A stretch of 64,000 nt of DNA from Actinomadura_E scrupuli. Lineage in GTDB: Bacteria > Actinomycetota > Actinomycetes > Streptosporangiales > Streptosporangiaceae. Made by a program: the position numbers and the translations under genes. The first letter of the stretch is position 1; each line of letters begins with the position of its first letter. This document shows positions 60,221 to 64,000 of this stretch, piece by piece. The stretch lies in the NCBI RefSeq assembly GCF_050971785.1, contig NZ_JBPCCU010000002.1, positions 1,302,001-1,366,000 on the forward strand, written 5' to 3'. The notes under the pieces are model-generated. The model saw only the letters and a list, made by a program, of their open reading frames with translations, had not been told where the DNA came from and searched no databases.

Positions 60221-61588
60221 ATGACTTTCGAGAAGATGTGGGCGGCGCTGCTGCCGATCGGGCGGGACGCGGCCACCGGTGGCTACCACCGGTTCGCCTG
60301 GACGCCGGCCGAGCTGGAATGCCGTGCCTGGTTCCTGGGTGAGGCGGCCGCCCGGGGTCTGGAGATCGAGCAGGACCGCAACGGCAACCTCTTCGCCTGG
60401 TGGTATCCGGCCGGCGCCGCCCCGCGGGCCGCGGGCGCGGACGGAGTCCGGGCCGGGGTCGTCACGGGCAGTCATCTGGACTCGGTCCCGGGCGGGGGAG
60501 CGTTCGACGGCCCGCTCGGCGTGGTGAGCGCGCTGGCGGCGGTGGACCTGATGCGCGCCCGGGGCGTACGGCCCGTGCGCCCGATCGGGATCGCCGTGTT
60601 CGCCGAGGAGGAGGGCGCCCGGTTCGGGGTGGCCTGTCTCGGCTCCCGGCTGCTGACCGGCACGATCGACCCGCGGCGGGCCCGTGACCTGCGGGACGCC
60701 GACGGGATCGGCTTCGGCGAGGCACTGGCCCGTGACGACGGCGGGTGGGCGGCCGGATCCGGTCTGCCGGCCGGCGGGCCCGACCCGGCGGCGATCGGCA
60801 GGGACGAGGATCTGCTGAGCCGCATCGGGTGTTTCGTGGAGCTGCATGTCGAGCAGGGCCGGGCCATGGACGCCCCGGTGGGGGTGGCGAGCGCGATCTG
60901 GCCGCACGGCCGGTGGCGGTTCGACTTCGGCGGGCAGGGCAACCACGCGGGTACGACCCGGCTCGCCGACCGGCGCGACCCGATGCTGCCGTTCGCCCAC
61001 ACGGTGCTGGCCGCCCGGGCCGCCGCCGAACGCCATGACAGCCTGGCCACCGTCGGCAAGGTCACGGTGGTCCCCGGCGGGGTCAACGCGATCCCCTCCA
61101 GCGTGACCGCCTGGCTGGACGCCCGGGGCCCGGACGACCGGGCCGTGCGCGGCACGGTCGAGGAGATCGCCCGGGCCGCCGAGCTGGCCGCCGGGGACCA
61201 CGGCGTCACGGTGCGGCTCGGCGAGGAGTCCTACACCGCCGTGGTGGCCTTCAACACCGCCCTGCGCGACCGGATCGCCGGCGTGCTCGGATCGGCCGGA
61301 CCGGCCGGACCGAACGGCACGGCCGGACCGAACGGCACGGCCGGGTCGAACGGCACGGCCGGATCGGACCGCCCGCCGGTGCTGCCGACCGGGGCGGGCC
61401 ATGACGCCGGCATCCTGTCCGCCCACCTCCCCACCGCGATGCTGTTCGTCCGGAACCCCACCGGGGTGTCCCACGCGCCGGAGGAGTACGCGGAGATGGC
61501 GGACTGCCTCGCGGGCGTCGAGGCGCTGGCGGCCGTACTGGAGGATCTGGCCTGCGACCAAGGCCAGGAACAGGCGCATTATGGGTGA
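60221..61588 (+). CDS. M20-family amidohydrolase (allantoate/hydantoinase type) in hut cluster
   Basis: This 455-aa zinc hydrolase has TGSHLDSVPGGGAFDGPLGV, AVFAEEEGARFGVACLGSR, CFVELHVEQGRAMD and GQGNHAGTTRLADRRD. These are the metal and substrate motifs of N-carbamoyl-amino-acid amidohydrolases and allantoate amidohydrolase. In a hut setting without HutG it probably removes the formyl group of N-formylglutamate or a similar acyl group; this is inference from context. An in-frame GPNGTA-type array (three to four 18-bp units, 61298-61375) lies in a loop before the last strand set. Its stop overlaps hutF by 8 bp. Confidence 0.9.
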   Translation: MTFEKMWAALLPIGRDAATGGYHRFAWTPAELECRAWFLGEAAARGLEIEQDRNGNLFAWWYPAGAAPRAAGADGVRAGVVTGSHLDSVPGGGAFDGPLGVVSALAAVDLMRARGVRPVRPIGIAVFAEEEGARFGVACLGSRLLTGTIDPRRARDLRDADGIGFGEALARDDGGWAAGSGLPAGGPDPAAIGRDEDLLSRIGCFVELHVEQGRAMDAPVGVASAIWPHGRWRFDFGGQGNHAGTTRLADRRDPMLPFAHTVLAARAAAERHDSLATVGKVTVVPGGVNAIPSSVTAWLDARGPDDRAVRGTVEEIARAAELAAGDHGVTVRLGEESYTAVVAFNTALRDRIAGVLGSAGPAGPNGTAGPNGTAGSNGTAGSDRPPVLPTGAGHDAGILSAHLPTAMLFVRNPTGVSHAPEEYAEMADCLAGVEALAAVLEDLACDQGQEQAHYG

Positions 61589-62945
61589 TATGAAGTGGCA
61601 CGCCGAGCTTGCCTGGCTGGGCGATGAAGTCGCCGCCGATGTGCTCCTGGAGGCGAGCGGCGAGCGGTTCACGGCCGTGGCCGCCGGTGTGCCGGCTCCC
61701 GAGGGGGCCGTCAGGCTTCCCGGGCTGACCCTGCCCGGCCTGGCCGACGCCCACTCGCACGCCTTCCACCGGACCCTGCGCGGCCGGGCCCAGGTGGGCA
61801 GCGGGACCTTCTGGACCTGGCGCGAGCAGATGTACCGGGTGGCCGCCCGGCTCGATCCGGACTCCTACCACGCCCTGGCCCGGGCCGTGTACGCCGAGAT
61901 GGCGCTGGCCGGGATCAGCTGCGTGGGCGAGTTCCACTACCTCCATCACGGGCCGGACGGCGTGCCCTACGGGAACCCGAACGCCATGGGCGAGGCGCTG
62001 CTCGCGGCCGCCGCCGACGCCGGGATCAGGATCACCCTGCTGGACGCCTGCTATCTCGCCGGTGGCATCGGACGGCCCCTCGAGGGCCCGCAGCTGCGGT
62101 TCGGGGACGGCTCGGCGGGCGGCTGGGCACGGCGCCTGGACGCGCTCTACGACCACGTCCACAAGGCAGGCACTCCGCACGCCCGGATCGGGGCGGCGAT
62201 CCACTCGGTGCGCGCCGTACCGCGTGAGCAGATCCACGCCGTCGGCGGCTGGGCGGTGGAGCACGACGCACCGCTGCACGTGCACCTGTCCGAGCAGCCG
62301 GCCGAGAACGACGACTGCCTGCAGGCGTACGGGATGACCCCGACCCGGCTGCTCGCCGAGAGCGGGGCGCTCGGTGCCCGGACGGTCGCCGTGCACGCGA
62401 CCCACCTCTCCGGCGAGGACATCGGGCTGCTCGGCGCCACCATGACCGGCGTCTGCATGTGCCCGACCACCGAGCGCGACCTCGCCGACGGCATCGGGCC
62501 GGCCGCCCGGCTGAGGGACGCGGGGGCGCCCATCTGCCTGGGCTCCGACCAGCACGCGGTGATCGACCTGTTCGAGGAGGCCAGGGCCGTGGAGCTGGAC
62601 GAGCGGCTGCTGACCCGCCGGCGCGGCCACTGGCACGCGGGCGAACTGCTGGCCGCCGCCACCTCCAACGGCCACTACGCCCTGGGCTGGCCCGAGGCCG
62701 GCCGGCTCGAACCGGGCTCCTACGCCGATCTGGTCACCGTGTCGCTGGACTCGGTACGGCTCGCGGGGACCAAGCCGGCGTTCGCCGCCGAGTCGGCGGT
62801 CTTCGCCGCCACCGCGGCGGATGTCCAGAATGTTGTGGTTTCTGGTCGCCAGATCGTCCGCGACGGACGTCATCTGCTGATCGACGACGTCCCCCGGGCC
62901 CTGACGGCCGCGATCGACGCCGTGACGGGGGTACCACATGAGTGA
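61581..62945 (+). CDS. hutF: Formimidoylglutamate deiminase HutF
   Basis: This 454-aa amidohydrolase has DAHSHAFHRTLRGRAQVG with the metal HxH, FHYLHHGPDGVPYGNPNAMG, HVHLSEQPAEND and GSDQHAVIDLFEEARAVELD. It converts N-formimino-glutamate to N-formylglutamate plus ammonia. ATG 61581 overlaps the M20 gene. The end is followed by a small open frame starting inside its last codons. Order M20-hutF-hutI is the conserved actinobacterial hut layout as I remember it. Confidence 0.93.
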   Translation: MGDMKWHAELAWLGDEVAADVLLEASGERFTAVAAGVPAPEGAVRLPGLTLPGLADAHSHAFHRTLRGRAQVGSGTFWTWREQMYRVAARLDPDSYHALARAVYAEMALAGISCVGEFHYLHHGPDGVPYGNPNAMGEALLAAAADAGIRITLLDACYLAGGIGRPLEGPQLRFGDGSAGGWARRLDALYDHVHKAGTPHARIGAAIHSVRAVPREQIHAVGGWAVEHDAPLHVHLSEQPAENDDCLQAYGMTPTRLLAESGALGARTVAVHATHLSGEDIGLLGATMTGVCMCPTTERDLADGIGPAARLRDAGAPICLGSDQHAVIDLFEEARAVELDERLLTRRRGHWHAGELLAAATSNGHYALGWPEAGRLEPGSYADLVTVSLDSVRLAGTKPAFAAESAVFAATAADVQNVVVSGRQIVRDGRHLLIDDVPRALTAAIDAVTGVPHE

Positions 62946-63075
62946 GGGGCGCCGTTCCGCGCGCAAGCCCGCAGGCATGTCCGCGGGCAAGTCCGCACGC
63001 AAGTCCGCACGCATGTCCGCACATAGGCCCGGCTCACCGGTGGCCGAGCCGCGATCTGGGGAGAGCGGCTCGTGA
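62938..63075 (+). CDS. Possible 45-residue coupled ORF between hutF and hutI
   Basis: ATG 62938 overlaps the hutF stop by 8 bp, and its TGA (63073-63075) overlaps hutI GTG 63072 by 4 bp. It would encode 45 residues, very basic, with 12-bp repeats giving SARK/SARM/SAGK motifs. The exact ATG/GTGA coupling is what a real gene would show, but the repeats look like array slippage. It is either a coupling peptide or a repeat tract that stays open by chance. Confidence 0.4.
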   Translation: MSEGRRSARKPAGMSAGKSARKSARMSAHRPGSPVAEPRSGESGS

Positions 63076-64000
63076 GCCTGCTGATCAGGAACATCGGGGA
63101 GCTGGTCACCAACGATCCCGGGCTGGGGGAGGGGCCGCTCGGGCTGCTGCACGACGCCGCCCTGGTCGTGCAGTCCGGCCGGGTCGCCTGGGTGGGCGGC
63201 TCCGCGCAGGCGCCGGCGGCCGACCACGCCTACGACGCGGCCGGCCGTGCGGTGCTGCCGGGCTTCGTCGACTCGCACGGCCATCTGGTCTTCGCTGGGG
63301 AGCGGGCCGCGGAGTTCGCCGCTCGGATGGCCGGGCAGCCGTACGGCGCGGGCGGCATCCGCACGACCGTGGCGGCCACCCGGGCGGCCACCGACGGGCA
63401 GTTGCGCGCCAACGTCCGGCGGCTGGTCGAGGAGATGGGGCGGCAGGGCACGACGACCGTCGAGTGCAAGTCCGGGTACGGGCTGACGGTCGCGGACGAG
63501 GAGCGGGCCCTTCGCATCGCCGCGGAGATCGCCGACGAGGTCACCTTCCTGGGTGCTCACGTGGTCCCCGGCGAGTACGCCCACGACCCGGACTCCTACG
63601 TCTCGCTGGTGATCGGGGACATGCTGGCCGCCTGCGCGCCGCACGCCCGGTGGATCGACGTCTTCTGCGAGAGCGGCGCCTTCGACGCCGAGCAGACCAG
63701 GGCCATCCTGGAGGCGGGGGTGAAGAGCGGGCTCACCCCGCGGCTGCACGCCAACCAGCTCGGCCACGGCCCGGGGGTCCAGATCGCGGTCGCCTACGGC
63801 GCGGCCTCGGCGGACCACTGCACCTACCTGTCCTACGAGGACGTGGCGGCGCTGGCCGGCTCCGCCACGGTGGCCACCCTGCTGCCCGGAGTGGAGTTCT
63901 CCACCCGCCAGCCCTACCCGGACGCGCGGCGGCTGCTGGAGGCCGGGGCCACGGTGGCGCTGGCCACCGACTGCAACCCCGGGTCCTCCTACACCTCCAG
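63072..64000 (+). CDS. hutI: Imidazolonepropionase HutI (3' end missing)
   Basis: The start GTG 63072 (SLLIRNIGELVTNDPGLGEG) opens an amidohydrolase that runs past the right edge. DSHGHLVFAGERAAEFAARM, ECKSGYGLTVADEER and GAHVVPGEYAHDPDSY are the metal and substrate motifs. It also has LHANQLGHGPGVQIAV and TDCNPGSSYTS near the edge. It opens the imidazolone ring to N-formimino-glutamate. It is the last hut gene seen. Confidence 0.93.
   Translation, partial: MSLLIRNIGELVTNDPGLGEGPLGLLHDAALVVQSGRVAWVGGSAQAPAADHAYDAAGRAVLPGFVDSHGHLVFAGERAAEFAARMAGQPYGAGGIRTTVAATRAATDGQLRANVRRLVEEMGRQGTTTVECKSGYGLTVADEERALRIAAEIADEVTFLGAHVVPGEYAHDPDSYVSLVIGDMLAACAPHARWIDVFCESGAFDAEQTRAILEAGVKSGLTPRLHANQLGHGPGVQIAVAYGAASADHCTYLSYEDVAALAGSATVATLLPGVEFSTRQPYPDARRLLEAGATVALATDCNPGSSYTS

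Noticed and set aside
1..64000. tRNA, rRNA, transposase or phage genes
   Set aside because: I looked for cloverleaf-like stems and typical transposase motifs while reading and saw none; a proper search was not possible.

Overview
The window is a 64 kb piece of a high-GC actinomycete chromosome. Its features are GTG and CTG starts, ATGA/GTGA-type gene overlaps, ergothioneine and actinobacterial histidine-utilisation genes, DUF222-HNH and DUF397 proteins, and a Ser/Thr kinase fused to a periplasmic-binding domain. They suggest the Streptosporangiales (a Streptosporangium-like organism); this is inferred from gene content only. I saw no rRNA, tRNA, CRISPR array, transposase or prophage.

Layout. 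Positions 1-3.8 kb hold the end of a secreted beta-propeller-like protein, a small membrane protein and a secreted nuclease. Positions 4-32.8 kb are dominated by a steroid (cholesterol-type) side-chain degradation region: PPOX protein / ferredoxin / alcohol dehydrogenase; two CYP125-like P450s with an SDR; a FadA5-like thiolase; a KstR-like TetR repressor; and a run of FadD17-like ligase, ChsE1, ChsE2, a ChsH2-ChsH1 fusion and Ltp2. Four sequences fit the published KstR operator TnnAACnnGTTnnA exactly and a fifth misses by one base. Four of the five lie in front of these transcription units, so this looks like one regulon. Set among the steroid genes are a glycosyltransferase / methyltransferase / toroid-protein operon, a third P450, a KAS III-like enzyme, a kinase-receptor fusion and a sigma factor / CU044_5270 pair.

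Positions 32.8-41 kb are accessory: a DUF222-HNH nuclease, two tandem rhomboid-like membrane proteins, a repeat-bearing hypothetical protein, an MFS exporter with a divergent TetR, and a sigma factor with a membrane tail. Positions 41-46 kb carry egtABCD (ergothioneine synthesis, no egtE) facing a cysteine dioxygenase. Positions 46-49 kb carry a LacI regulator and a divergent MIO-type lyase homologue. Positions 49-52.7 kb encode a complete osmoprotectant-type ABC importer. Positions 52.7-55.3 kb hold two paralogous small genes under near-identical 115-nt leaders, flanking a secreted lipase. Positions 55.4-64 kb hold the hut cluster: an IclR regulator, hutH, hutU, an M20 amidohydrolase, hutF, a possible 45-codon ORF and the start of hutI, which runs off the end. 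Matching palindromes in front of the IclR gene and hutH suggest local control.

The most unusual signals are not genes. One is a four-copy family of about 43-bp intergenic palindromes with arms CCGTGATCATGCAATC / GATTGCATGATCACGG. Another is a population of short tandem arrays. Those just after stop codons often have a 14-bp period and repeat the stop codon in shifting frames; those inside genes have 15- or 18-bp periods and keep the reading frame.
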